From NCBI RefSeq assembly GCF_014203325.1, contig NZ_JACHIV010000001.1, positions 1,613,501-1,677,500 of the forward strand: DNA of 64,000 nucleotides. Reading direction: 5' to 3'. Under the pieces are notes generated by a model that did not search any database, was not told the DNA's origin, and worked only from the letters and a program-made list of their open reading frames with translations. This document shows positions 18,032-27,332 of the stretch, in pieces. How positions within the stretch are numbered: position 1 is the stretch's first letter; every line of letters begins with the position of its first letter. The translations under genes were made by a program, and so were the position numbers. The DNA is from Saccharopolyspora gloriosae (GTDB lineage Bacteria; Actinomycetota; Actinomycetes; Mycobacteriales; Pseudonocardiaceae).

Positions 18032-19924
18032 GTGACCGGGAAGGGCCGGGCGCTGCTCATCGCCACGGACGGCTATTCGGACGACACCTTCCGGCAATTG
18101 CGGGCACCGCGCGCCGACGCCGAGGCGCTGGCCGCGGTGCTCGCCGACCCGGCCGTCGGCGGGTACGAGGTCCAAACCCTGCACAATCCGCCCGCGCACG
18201 AGGCGAGCCTGGCGATCGAGGACCTCTTCGCGGCGGCGTGGCTGGACGACCTGGTGCTGCTGTACATCTCCGGCCACGGCGTCCGGGACGACTTCGGCCA
18301 GCTGCACCTGGCGATGACGAACTCGCGCCACGACCGCCTCAACGCCACGGCGGTCAGCGCCCAATTCGTCCGCAACCAGATGGACAACACCAGATCCCGC
18401 CGAGTCGTGGTCGTCCTCGACTGCTGCTTCGCCGGGGCCTTCCCGCCCGGTACCGCGCATCGCGCGGGAGAGAGCGTCGGAGTCCTCTCGCAGTTGGGCG
18501 GACGCGGTAGTGCGGTGATGACGTCGTCGTCGGCGCTGGAGTACTCCTTCGAATCAGGTGGATTCGCCAGCTCGACGGTCGTGGGGACGGCCAGCCCGTC
18601 GGTGTTCACCGGAGCGCTGATCGAAGGACTGCGTTCCGGCGGCGCCGACCGCAACGGCGACGGCCTGATCGACGTGGACGAGCTCTACGACTACATCTAC
18701 GAGCAGGTCCAAGCCGCGGGCAAACCCCAGACACCCGGACTGGACAGCCAGTTCCAGGGACGCTTGATCATCGCCGCGAGCTCGGTCGCGGCGGACCTCC
18801 CGCCGGAGTTCGCCCACGCCCTGCGAAGTCCGTTGCCTGCCGTGCGGCTGGCGATCGTGGATGAGTTGTCCGAGCGGTTGGCATCGGGCGGCGCCGGTTC
18901 GGCAGAAGCGGCCAGGATTGCGCTGGAGCGATTGGCCGAGGATGGCACCGATTCCATCGCGAATGCCGCCCGCGCAGCGTTGGAACGCACCGGTGACACC
19001 AGGCGGCCGGGCGAAGCAGCCGGTGCGCGCATCGGGGGCTTCCAGGCCGGTTTCGTTCCGGGTTTGTCTCCGACCGCGAACTTGCCACGATCGGCCGCCG
19101 TGGAACAGCCGAACTCGGCTGTTCGCAACTCGATCGGCTCCTACGGGTTCGTTGCGGAGCCCAGCGGCCGCGAAGATCCGGTTCGGTCCTCTGGCCTTCG
19201 GCGGAAGCTGTTCATCACTGCTGGGATCGTGGCCGGTGTCGCGGCCGTGGTCGCAGTGCTCTACCAAGCGGTAGAGTTCGCCGCATCACAGAACGCCGGT
19301 CATCCCTCCGGTGTGCCGCAGCAACGGCGGACCGAGGAAGTGCGAATACCACCGGGCTTCGTGCCGCTGCCAACGCGCCAGACACCCTCCGCTGACCCGG
19401 TCAAGTGCGACTACCGGCCGGATGGAAGTGAACGGCTTGCACCCGAGGGCGCTCAGGCCAGTGGTGACGTGCCCGCGAAGGGCATCGTGCGGGCCACCAT
19501 CAACACCAACGTCGGTGCCATACCGGCGATCTTGGATCGGTCGTTGGCGCCGTGCACGGTGAACAGTTTCGTCCACTTGGCCGAACACGGCTTCTACGAC
19601 AGCACCCGTTGCAGCGGTGGCAACGTTCCGTCCCTCGTTTGCGGTCCCGTCCAGGACGGGCTAGATCCGGGTTTTACCTGGACTGAGAAGGGCGAGTTCA
19701 ATAAGAGCGCCCACCTGCGCGGGTATCTGACGATGAGCACCTCCGACCAGCCGGACTTCGGCATGGACTTTGAAGACCACCAAAGTCTCTTCGCCGCGAC
19801 GATCTTCGGCGCGATCTCAGAGGAGGGGCTCGAGGTCATCGATGGGAAGCGGGGGGGAAGTGGTGACCCGGACAATGACAGCCTTGACAGCCTAATGATC
19901 AACACCGTTGATGTGGAAGTCTGA
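18032..19924 (+). CDS. Caspase-domain protein fused through a transmembrane helix to a cyclophilin-like domain
   Basis: A 630-residue multidomain protein. Residues 5-250 are a caspase/metacaspase-like peptidase: the catalytic His is in LLYISGHGVRDD (H82) and the Cys in VVVLDCCFAGA (C131/C132). DRNGDGLIDVDELYDYI near 207-223 looks like a calcium loop. Residues 262-320 form alpha-helical HEAT-like repeats. A transmembrane helix spans about 392-414 (KLFITAGIVAGVAAVVAVLY). Residues about 480-628 resemble an extracytoplasmic cyclophilin: VRATINTNVGAIPAILDRSLAPCTVNSFVHLAEHGFYD. Four cysteines (459, 508, 527, 537) occur at positions matching the cyclophilin encoded at 55.5 kb. The canonical isomerase residues are largely missing, so the domain may be a binding or sensor module. 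Signalling or cell-death roles are inferred only. Confidence 0.82.
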   Translation: MTGKGRALLIATDGYSDDTFRQLRAPRADAEALAAVLADPAVGGYEVQTLHNPPAHEASLAIEDLFAAAWLDDLVLLYISGHGVRDDFGQLHLAMTNSRHDRLNATAVSAQFVRNQMDNTRSRRVVVVLDCCFAGAFPPGTAHRAGESVGVLSQLGGRGSAVMTSSSALEYSFESGGFASSTVVGTASPSVFTGALIEGLRSGGADRNGDGLIDVDELYDYIYEQVQAAGKPQTPGLDSQFQGRLIIAASSVAADLPPEFAHALRSPLPAVRLAIVDELSERLASGGAGSAEAARIALERLAEDGTDSIANAARAALERTGDTRRPGEAAGARIGGFQAGFVPGLSPTANLPRSAAVEQPNSAVRNSIGSYGFVAEPSGREDPVRSSGLRRKLFITAGIVAGVAAVVAVLYQAVEFAASQNAGHPSGVPQQRRTEEVRIPPGFVPLPTRQTPSADPVKCDYRPDGSERLAPEGAQASGDVPAKGIVRATINTNVGAIPAILDRSLAPCTVNSFVHLAEHGFYDSTRCSGGNVPSLVCGPVQDGLDPGFTWTEKGEFNKSAHLRGYLTMSTSDQPDFGMDFEDHQSLFAATIFGAISEEGLEVIDGKRGGSGDPDNDSLDSLMINTVDVEV

Positions 19925-20030
19925 CCGGTGGGATTGTCCGGCTTGGCCGGCGATAGCGGGACTGCTGGGACCAGGCGAAGACAGGGTCAAAGCGGTGCGC
20001 ACATGTCGAAGACGAGGATGAGATCCGGGC

Positions 20031-21446
20031 TCAGCCGGGAAGATCCGCTGTGGACATCGCCGGGATCAGTTCGCCCGCTGACTCACGTACCCACCACGCT
20101 CCGCGCAGGTGTTCCTGCCGGTTCGCGAAGTGGTAGCGGTACAGCCGAACCCGGACGAGCGCCGGTGGTTCGGCGGGGAAGGGGGCGTGGCGTAGCAGTC
20201 GGCGGATCTGGTGGTCGCCGTGCAGCAACCCTCGCAGGAGGGTGGGGAGCCAGGATCGGCCGTAGTTCGGGGAGATGGCGACGAACCACAGCAGCCAGCC
20301 GAGCCGGTGGTGGTACGGCGCTACCTGCGGTGGTCTGCGGTTCGGATCTCCTGGTTTGCCGGGGAATTCGTACTCGCGCCAGCCGGATTCGCCGCTGTGG
20401 TCGGACGTTCCTTCGATGACCACTTCGTAGCGGGTGCGGGTGACCGTGCCGAACGCGCCGTAGGTGTTGCCGAGGTGCAGGGCGTTGAAGCTGCGGTTCA
20501 TCACCTGGTTCCGGCCGATCATGTTGCGCACCGGGTCGTGGGCGAGCGCCAGCATTCCCGCCGCCACCACCAGGACCAGGATCTGGTGCCACAGCGGTGA
20601 ATCCCGCGTCTCCGGGACGGGGAAGCGCAGCAGCCGGTCGTCCATCGCGGCGAAGGCCAGCGCGATCGTGATCAGGTTCAGCCACGCGAAGTTGCCGCTG
20701 AGCAGCAGCCAGCACTGGGTGAGCACGATGAGCACCGCCGCCACGTTCGCGATCGGCTGCGGCGCGAACAGCGCGAACGGCACCACCAGCTGCGTGCCGT
20801 GGTTCGCGAGCACTTCGGCCTTGTGCAGCGGACCCGGCAGCCGGTGGAAGAAGCGGCTGAGCGGCCCCGGCATCGGTTGCGTCTCGTGGTGGTGGTGCAG
20901 CGCCGTCAGATCACGCCAGCAGGAGTCGCCGCGCAGCTTGATCAGCCCGGCGCCGAACTCCACGCGGAACAGCAGCCAGCACAGCAACCACAGCACCGGC
21001 GCCGGGGGAGTGGTGTGCGCGGGGCCCAGGAACACCACCAGGAAACCGGCCTCCAGCAGCAGCGACTCCCAACCGAAGCCGTACCAGATCTGCCCGATGT
21101 TGACGATCGACAGGTACAGCACCCACATCGCCAGCCACACCAGCGTCCACGCCCACAGCGGCAACGCGCTCACCACGCCGAGCAGCGCGGCGGAGCTCAG
21201 CAGCACGCCGGCCCACGCCACCGCGCCGAGCGCGCGGTCCGAGTAGTGCAGGTGGAACAGGCTCGGGCTGCGGCGGAAACCCACCGCCCGCAGGAACCGG
21301 GGCGCGGGGGTGAGCCCGTGCTCCCCGGCCAGCGGGCGGAACTGGCGCAGGGCGTTGACGAAGCCGAGCAGGTACACGGCGGCGACCAGGTGCGCGCAGA
21401 CCGCGCGCGCCTGCCGGTACTCCGGCGCCCAGTACCAGGAGCCCAC
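20031..21446 (-). CDS. Lipase maturation factor family membrane protein
   Basis: A 471-residue polytopic membrane protein. The family features are visible: an N-terminal cytosolic start SWYWAPEYRQARAVCAHLVAAVYLLGF; IGQIWYGFGWESLLLEAGFL; VEFGAGLIKLRGDSCWRDLTALHHHHETQPMPGPLS, the highly conserved loop of LMF proteins; and a soluble C-terminal domain with YGAFGTVTRTRYEVVIEGT and RPPQVAPYHHRLGWLLWF. In animals LMF1 assists lipase folding in the ER; the bacterial function is unknown, possibly export-linked folding. GTG at 21446 is chosen because GGAGGAGG lies upstream; the open frame runs further upstream without protein-like sequence. Confidence 0.85.
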   Translation of the reverse strand: MGSWYWAPEYRQARAVCAHLVAAVYLLGFVNALRQFRPLAGEHGLTPAPRFLRAVGFRRSPSLFHLHYSDRALGAVAWAGVLLSSAALLGVVSALPLWAWTLVWLAMWVLYLSIVNIGQIWYGFGWESLLLEAGFLVVFLGPAHTTPPAPVLWLLCWLLFRVEFGAGLIKLRGDSCWRDLTALHHHHETQPMPGPLSRFFHRLPGPLHKAEVLANHGTQLVVPFALFAPQPIANVAAVLIVLTQCWLLLSGNFAWLNLITIALAFAAMDDRLLRFPVPETRDSPLWHQILVLVVAAGMLALAHDPVRNMIGRNQVMNRSFNALHLGNTYGAFGTVTRTRYEVVIEGTSDHSGESGWREYEFPGKPGDPNRRPPQVAPYHHRLGWLLWFVAISPNYGRSWLPTLLRGLLHGDHQIRRLLRHAPFPAEPPALVRVRLYRYHFANRQEHLRGAWWVRESAGELIPAMSTADLPG

Positions 21447-21702
21447 CAACGCCTCCTCCGCACTCCGGCCTCGTCCCGGAGTGTTCCCACCCGGCCACCG
21501 CACCACGCAACCCGTGCGGCTTCTCCGATGACTATCGCTTCGCCCGGTGTGCCTGGTCCCGTTCGCCCAGTGGCGTCCGCGGAGGCGACCGGTGGAATCG
21601 GGCGAACGAGCCGTTGGCCTCGGGGGCTGTTCGCGTTGGCCAGGTGCGAGCCGCGGTGCGGCGAGGCCGCCACCTAGGATTCGGTGCAGGGGAGGCGGAA
21701 AA

Positions 21703-22533
21703 GTGTTGGACGAAGTCGCGCGGCTGCTGGCGTGCCCGCACTGCGGTGGTGGGCTGGAACCGGCCGATCGCACCTTGCGCTGTCCCGCGAACCACGCGTT
21801 CGACCTGGCGAAGCAGGGCTACGTGAGCCTGCTGGGCGGACGCGGCGCCCCCGGGCCGGGCGACACCGCCGAGATGGTCGCCGCCCGCGCGGACTTCCTG
21901 ACCGCCGGGCACTACGCCCCGATCGCCGACGCGCTCGCCGAGCACACCGCCGACGTGCACACCGGCGGTCCGCTGCTGGACCTCGGCGCGGGCACCGGGC
22001 ACTACCTGGCGCACGTGCTGGACCGGGTGCCGGACGAGGTGGGCGTGGCACTCGACGTCTCCAAGTACGCCTCCCGCCGCGCGGCGAAGGCGCACCCGCG
22101 CGCGTCGGCGGTGCTCGCCGACGCCTGGCAGGCGTTGCCGGTGCGGGATGCGGCGATCGGCTCGGTGCTCAACGCGTTCGCCCCGCGCAATCCCGCCGAG
22201 ACGCACCGCGTGCTGCGACCGGGCGGGCACCTGCTGGTGGTCACCCCGAACTCGGGGCACCTGGCCGAACTCGTCTCGGCGCTGGACTTGCTCAGCGTGG
22301 ACGAGCGCAAACCCCAGCGCCTCGCCGACCAGCTCGCCGGTCACTTCGAACCGCTCGCCGCCACCACCCGCGAGTTCCCGCTGCACCTGGGCCCGTCCGA
22401 GCTCGCCCCCCTCGTCGGCATGGGCCCCAACGCCTGGCACACCGCCGACACCCTCCCGGTCCGCATCGCCGAGCTCTCGAACCCGTTCCCGGTCACCGCC
22501 TCGATCACCCTCTCGACGTACCGCCGCCGCTGA
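21703..22533 (+). CDS. RlmA-like 23S rRNA (guanine-N1) methyltransferase
   Basis: About 276 residues. The N-terminal zinc finger ACPHCGGGL...LRCPANHAFDLAKQGYVSLL supplies C-x2-C and C-x3-H ligands. The SAM motif GPLLDLGAGTGHYLAHVLD is near residue 87, followed by LDVSKYASRRAAKAHP. Related proteins are RlmA(I) (G745) and RlmA(II)/TlrB (G748, tylosin resistance). Which nucleotide is modified cannot be decided by eye; Gram-positive relatives act on G748. GTG at 21703 has a GGGGAGG ten bases upstream. The gene is divergent from the lipase-maturation-factor gene. Confidence 0.85.
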   Translation: MLDEVARLLACPHCGGGLEPADRTLRCPANHAFDLAKQGYVSLLGGRGAPGPGDTAEMVAARADFLTAGHYAPIADALAEHTADVHTGGPLLDLGAGTGHYLAHVLDRVPDEVGVALDVSKYASRRAAKAHPRASAVLADAWQALPVRDAAIGSVLNAFAPRNPAETHRVLRPGGHLLVVTPNSGHLAELVSALDLLSVDERKPQRLADQLAGHFEPLAATTREFPLHLGPSELAPLVGMGPNAWHTADTLPVRIAELSNPFPVTASITLSTYRRR

Positions 22534-22682
22534 CGGAGCATTGCTTTCCGCTGATTCGGGCACGCTCTGCGTCGGCATATTCCATTCATTCGTCTGAATG
22601 GGGAAATGAAATCCTAGGCTGCTAGCACCAGTAGTGTTCGCATTCGTCGCAGTCAGTGTGCCGAATGCTGAAACGAGGTGCG

Positions 22683-25331
22683 GTGTCCGTGGAAGAAGAC
22701 CTGGGGCGCGAGATCATCCGGCGGATCGAGGAGCTCGACGAGCCTTCCGAGGAGGAGGTGAGGAAGATTGTCGACGGGCTCACTGCCGACCACGAACCAC
22801 AGCCGCAACCGCCGTTCGACGGGCACATCGAATCCATCCGAGTGCAGGGAATCCGCTCCTTCGGCGAGGAACAGGAACTGGAACTCTCCCGCGGCCTCAC
22901 GATCGTTTACGCCGAGAACGGAACCGGGAAGACCAGCTTCGTCGATGCGGTCGAGCTGCTCACCGCAGGAGTGACCACTCGTGCCAAGCAGGTGCCCGAC
23001 CTGAAGAACGAGGTCAAAGACGAGGACCACATTCCGCATTCCACGGTGGACGGGAAACAGCTCTGCGATCCGCGAGTGTCGGTGAGCTGGGTGGACGGGG
23101 GCCGCAGTCTGGAGGCGAGCTGGGCAGGTGAATGGGGTGTTGGGGCAGTGAATGTCCCTTCGATCCAGCTCCTCGCTCGGCGTCGACTCCGGGAGATCAT
23201 TAATTCGAAGGGTGTTGATCGGGCGGTCATAATCGGGGACGCGGTCGGATTAGCTTCCACGGACGAGAAGTGGGCCAACGCCCAGAAGTTCGTGAGTAAT
23301 GCGGCTGGCCAGCTGACGTCGTCCGGGATTTCTCCTGTTGCTAGTTCCGTCAAAGAGGCAGCGGCGGAATTTCTGGAGAAGAATGGATCTCAAGCAGGGC
23401 GCGAAGTCGACGAGATCGCTAAAATGATCGAATTGGAAGCGCTGGCCAAAGTGGACGCTCTCCGTCGTGGTCTCGGCGATCAAGCTCTCCCTGATGTCTG
23501 GAACCGCAGGTTTGACCCGCCTCCATCGGTCCCCGATGTCACTGATTTGAACGATCTCGCGAAGCGCCTTGGTGAACACGACGCGAATGCTCCGGGGGTC
23601 GTGGTCGACGACGGCCTCCTGCAACTGCTTGAGTCATTCCTGGCCGTTGCGGAAGAGGGCGAGACGTGTCCCGCATGTGCGGTCGGCACGGTGACCACGA
23701 CACGGATCGGCGAGGTGCAACGGCAACTGGCCGCCACCGCGTCCGAACGTGAGCGCCTACGCCGGCACGAACGGCTCCGCAACGACCTCCGAGATGAGCT
23801 GAACAGGATCTCAGGACGGGATCTGGCCTGGCACCTGCCGGTGTGGGACGAGCAGGCTTTGCATCTCTTTACCGGTGGTGCTGGGTTCGATACTGCTTAT
23901 CGAGAGCTGCGGCAGTCCGCAGGTGCGTGGGCCGAGCATCGGACGAGGCTGCGCGCGTCGATCGAACTGGCTAAGGAGCAGCTCTCCCAGGAGTTCCTGC
24001 ACGACGTCACCCGGGTCTTGAGTGAACTGATCGTTGTTCGCCCTGCTGCCCAAGAACGGGCGAACGAGCTGGAAGCGCAGAGATCGGAAGCGGTGCACGC
24101 ACTTCGGGGGGACGAATTGCGGGCTGCTGAGCAAGCGGTGAGGGACGCTCGGCGCGTGGCCGAAGTGATCGTCGAAGACGGCAAGGTCCAGGCTTGTGCA
24201 GCCGCCCTCAACGTTGCGGCCGGTCATCTCAAAACGCGGCGCGCTGAGGTGCTGGAGGCAAAGCTCGTCGACTTGGCGGAACCGATCAACTCGTGGATTC
24301 GTAAACTGGCCCCGGAGCGGACTCCGCCGATCAGGTTGAAGGTCACACAGGGGAGCGGAGCTCCGCGGTTAAACGTGTTGATCGAAGGCGGCAACGTGAA
24401 GGCGATCGGCCGGTTGTCCGATTCACAACTCGACATGCTCGGACTCGCCAGTCACCTCGCGACAATCGAGCGGGAGCACGTCGGCGCACCGTTGATCCTC
24501 GACGATCCGACGGACATGCTCGATATCGGGACTGTGGAGAAGCTCGCCAAGGAAGGCATTAACAGCCTGATGGAGCCGGATTCGGGGTACGGGCGGCAAG
24601 TGGTCGTGCTTACTCACGACGATCAACTGATCAAGTTGTTGTGGGAGAATCATGGTCAGCGATTTCCCTGTACTGTGCAATGGTTTATTGAATTGGATCA
24701 GAGCGGCGGCTTAGCTTCTCAGTCCCGGTTTAAACCCCGATCCGCACATGAATACGCGGATCGGCTCCGTAGGCTTCTAGGGAAAAATGCTGAATCGAGC
24801 AATCTATTTTGGTTGCGTAGTGCGGCAGGAAATTTGGCTCGACAGACCCTGGAGGCTGTGGTCAGCGACCTTTTCGAGGTTATGGGGCCGAATGGGTTGC
24901 GGTACATGACATCCCTGGCTCGCGTCGAGGAAAGCCGCAAAAAAGGTTCACTATTCAAATGCTCTGATCTTCTGGAGGAGCAGTTTGAAAAGGTTCGTGA
25001 GATGCATGGTGACTGTGGTGAATCTCGCCATGAAAATGCCGGGAAGTTCATGGAAGAGGTCGAAAAGGCGATTTCTACCCGCGGGCAGTATTTACTGAAC
25101 GAGGCAAGTCATGCCAATCACGTCTATCCGCGGGTGGCGAAGATCCGCGAATATCAGAAGTTGTTGAGTGGCATTGCGGGCCGATTCGGGCATGCTGACG
25201 ATGACAAGAAGACCAGGGCTCGAAGCGCTGTTCCTGACGACTGGCCGAGGACCTCGCAATGGAGTAGTGCGCTCCGGCCATGCGAACAAAACTGCCACCC
25301 AGATTCGTTCTTTCCGCATTACCGACCCTGA
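22683..25331 (+). CDS. Rad50/SMC-like ATPase with zinc-hook motif
   Basis: About 882 residues. The Walker A is VYAENGTGKTSF near residue 80. A CPAC zinc-hook-type motif lies near 329-332 between helical, charged stretches. The ABC signature region is GRLSDSQLDMLGLA near 577, and Walker B is LILDDPTDMLD near 604 with a His-loop VVVLTHDD. After the ATPase head about 240 extra residues contain a helical domain with LLNEASHANHV, resembling the C-terminal helical domains of some phage-defence ATPases. The gene is AT-richer than its neighbours and contains several TTA leucine codons, suggesting horizontal acquisition. No partner gene is adjacent. GTG at 22683 is chosen for an upstream GAGG; ATG at 22665 and GTG at 22656 are alternatives. 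The extreme C-terminus looks atypical. Confidence 0.8.
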   Translation: MSVEEDLGREIIRRIEELDEPSEEEVRKIVDGLTADHEPQPQPPFDGHIESIRVQGIRSFGEEQELELSRGLTIVYAENGTGKTSFVDAVELLTAGVTTRAKQVPDLKNEVKDEDHIPHSTVDGKQLCDPRVSVSWVDGGRSLEASWAGEWGVGAVNVPSIQLLARRRLREIINSKGVDRAVIIGDAVGLASTDEKWANAQKFVSNAAGQLTSSGISPVASSVKEAAAEFLEKNGSQAGREVDEIAKMIELEALAKVDALRRGLGDQALPDVWNRRFDPPPSVPDVTDLNDLAKRLGEHDANAPGVVVDDGLLQLLESFLAVAEEGETCPACAVGTVTTTRIGEVQRQLAATASERERLRRHERLRNDLRDELNRISGRDLAWHLPVWDEQALHLFTGGAGFDTAYRELRQSAGAWAEHRTRLRASIELAKEQLSQEFLHDVTRVLSELIVVRPAAQERANELEAQRSEAVHALRGDELRAAEQAVRDARRVAEVIVEDGKVQACAAALNVAAGHLKTRRAEVLEAKLVDLAEPINSWIRKLAPERTPPIRLKVTQGSGAPRLNVLIEGGNVKAIGRLSDSQLDMLGLASHLATIEREHVGAPLILDDPTDMLDIGTVEKLAKEGINSLMEPDSGYGRQVVVLTHDDQLIKLLWENHGQRFPCTVQWFIELDQSGGLASQSRFKPRSAHEYADRLRRLLGKNAESSNLFWLRSAAGNLARQTLEAVVSDLFEVMGPNGLRYMTSLARVEESRKKGSLFKCSDLLEEQFEKVREMHGDCGESRHENAGKFMEEVEKAISTRGQYLLNEASHANHVYPRVAKIREYQKLLSGIAGRFGHADDDKKTRARSAVPDDWPRTSQWSSALRPCEQNCHPDSFFPHYRP

Positions 25332-25338
25332 AACCCAA

Positions 25339-25368
25339 AACGGCCCGCCGGACCCCCGGCGGGCCGTT
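25339..25368. terminator. Bidirectional terminator
   Basis: A 13-bp perfect stem AACGGCCCGCCGG / CCGGCGGGCCGTT with a 4-nt loop, flanked by A-rich sequence on the left and placed between the convergent ATPase and fprA genes. Confidence 0.85.
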
Positions 25369-25380
25369 CCGGTTGCGTGC

Positions 25381-26733
25381 TCAGCCGTCCTTGCGGGAGA
25401 TGTCGATCATCTCGTCGCGCTCGACGACCTTGATGCGCTCGCGACCCTGGGCCTCGCCGAGGGCCTGCTCGTGCGCGTCGAGCAGGTTCCAGCCGTCCCA
25501 GGTCGTGTAGCGGACGCCGTTGTCCTCCAGCAGCCGCAGCACGCTGTCGCGGTCGGGCTCCTCGGCCGAGGGCATCGAGTCCAGGTCGGACAGCAGGTTG
25601 TTGATGGTCTCCAGCGCGTCGCCCTTGGTGTGGCCGATGAGGCCGACGGGGCCGCGCTTGATCCAGCCCGTCGTGTAGACGCCGCTGATGTGGTCGCCGT
25701 CGAGGTCGAGCACCCGGCCGCCCTCGTTCGGGACGGTGCCGGTGCCGTGGTCGAACGGCACGTCCGGCACGGGCGAGCTCAGGTAGCCGACGGCGCGGTA
25801 CACGGCCTGCGCGGGAGTGGTCTCGAACTCGCCGGTCCCGCGCACGTTGCCGTCGCCGGTGAGCTCCATGACCTCGGTGCGCAGTCCTTCGACGCGGTCG
25901 GTGCCGAGGACCTCGACGGGGCCGCGCAGGAAGTGGAAGTGCAGCCGCCGCGGGGTGTCGTTCTTCGGGTCCCGCAGCGCCCAGTCCTGGAAGGTCTTGA
26001 CGATGGTCTTGACCTGGTTGCTGCTGCGGATGGCCTCTTCGCTGGCCTCGTCGAGCTCGAAGCCCTCCGGGTGCACGATGAGCTCCACGCCCGGCTGGTG
26101 GTCGAGCTCGCGCAGCTCCAGCGGCGTGAACTTGGCCTGCGCGGGACCGCGGCGGGCGAACAGGTGCACGTCGGTGACCTGCGAGTTCTTCAGGCCTTGG
26201 TAGACGTTGTCCGGGATCTCGGTGCTCAGCAGGTCGTCGGCCTGCTTCGCCAGCACCCGCGCCACGTCCAGCGCCACGTTGCCCGCGCCGATCACGGCGA
26301 CTTCCTTGGCGTCCAGCGTCCAGTCGCGGGTCGCCTCGGGGTAGCCGTCGTACCAGTAGACGAAGTCCGCGGCACCGTGGCTGTGTGCGAGGTCGATGCC
26401 GGGGATGTCCAGCGCCCGGTCCTTGTCGGCGCCGGTAGAGAAGATCACCGCGTCGTAGTGGTGCTGGAGCTGGTCGAGCTTGATGTCCTCGCCGTAGTTG
26501 ACGCCACCGAGGAACCGGATCTCCGGCTTCTCCATGATCCGCCGCAACGCGTTGACGATGCCCTTGATCCGAGGGTGGTCGGGTGCGACCCCGTAGCGGA
26601 TGAGCCCGTACGGAGCGGGCATCCGGTCGAGCAGGTCGATGTCCACTGGGGTCTCGGATTTCGTCAGGATGTCCGCGGCGTACACGCCGGCGGGGCCGGC
26701 CCCGACGATCGCCACTCGCAGTGGGCGGGTCAT
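25381..26733 (-). CDS. fprA: Ferredoxin/adrenodoxin-type NADP reductase
   Basis: A 450-residue glutathione-reductase-fold flavoprotein. The FAD-binding loop is VAIVGAGPAGVYAADIL at the N-terminus, followed by PYGLIRYGVAPDHPRIKGIVNAL. The NADP-binding loop is VAVIGAGNVALDVARVL near 165, with a following ARRGPAQAKFTPLELRELD, and the C-terminal VYTTGWIKRGPVGLIGHTKGDA is typical of FprA. It passes electrons from NADPH to ferredoxins, for example for P450s. ATG at 26733 has GGAGG six bases upstream. A candidate iron-box lies 133 bp upstream. Confidence 0.93.
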   Translation of the reverse strand: MTRPLRVAIVGAGPAGVYAADILTKSETPVDIDLLDRMPAPYGLIRYGVAPDHPRIKGIVNALRRIMEKPEIRFLGGVNYGEDIKLDQLQHHYDAVIFSTGADKDRALDIPGIDLAHSHGAADFVYWYDGYPEATRDWTLDAKEVAVIGAGNVALDVARVLAKQADDLLSTEIPDNVYQGLKNSQVTDVHLFARRGPAQAKFTPLELRELDHQPGVELIVHPEGFELDEASEEAIRSSNQVKTIVKTFQDWALRDPKNDTPRRLHFHFLRGPVEVLGTDRVEGLRTEVMELTGDGNVRGTGEFETTPAQAVYRAVGYLSSPVPDVPFDHGTGTVPNEGGRVLDLDGDHISGVYTTGWIKRGPVGLIGHTKGDALETINNLLSDLDSMPSAEEPDRDSVLRLLEDNGVRYTTWDGWNLLDAHEQALGEAQGRERIKVVERDEMIDISRKDG

Positions 26734-26865
26734 GCGTGTCCTCCTGCTCGACTTCACGGGTGGCACCGGGGGATCGGCCCCCGGGCCCGGTTGGGCGCGC
26801 CGCGGCGGGTTCCGGGGCGTCCCGAGAGGGGCCCGGCGCGCGCGGTGCGATCCGATCCCTCTAGC

Positions 26866-26884
26866 TTAGGTTGCCCTTACCGCA
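26866..26884. promoter_or_regulatory. Candidate IdeR/DtxR iron box upstream of fprA
   Basis: TTAGGTTGCCCTTACCGCA matches 14 of 19 positions of the actinobacterial iron-box consensus, including both TTAGGTT and the CCT-ACC core. On the minus strand it overlaps a possible promoter (TTGCGG, 16 nt, TAGAGG) pointing to fprA. Iron regulation is an inference. Confidence 0.4.
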
Positions 26885-27086
26885 AATCTCGAAATGCGGA
26901 CGGTGAGAAGCCTCATAGCGCGGTTCGCTCGGGAGGGTAGGGGATCGGTTTTTCGATTGATGACCGGACGCGGACCGTCACAGTACGATCACGGGCAGCG
27001 TTGAAGCCCCTACCCGAAAAAGATCTTGTAGAGTACCGACTTTAGTCGGTCCGACCACCGTGGACGCCGGCACTCAGGAGGCAACG

Positions 27087-27332
27087 ATGCACCAGCGGCC
27101 GGAACGGCTGCCTGATGGTGTGGACCTCGAAGAACCCGCCGCCGCCGGGTGTCCCGCGGTGCGGGCGGAACCGGAGGTCGAGGGGGTATCGCGCCGCGTC
27201 CCGGGAGTCCCGGTTCGCGGCGCGCGGCGTTCGAGGAGGCCGGGAATATGCCGAATGCGAGGCGGCGCCTCCGGAATCCTCGCGAAAGGCGCGATGACGT
27301 GGACGGTCGATTCCGGCGGTGCCGGATCATGA
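27087..27332 (+). CDS. Possible small leader protein
   Basis: An 81-codon frame starting at ATG 27087 with a strong AGGAGG six bases upstream. The predicted peptide is rich in Arg, Pro and Gly and resembles no family I recognise. It overlaps the start region of the following diguanylate cyclase in a different frame, so it could be a coupled leader. Just upstream is a small dyad CCGAC-TTTA-GTCGG at 27037-27050. Support is the ribosome site only. Confidence 0.25.
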   Translation: MHQRPERLPDGVDLEEPAAAGCPAVRAEPEVEGVSRRVPGVPVRGARRSRRPGICRMRGGASGILAKGAMTWTVDSGGAGS

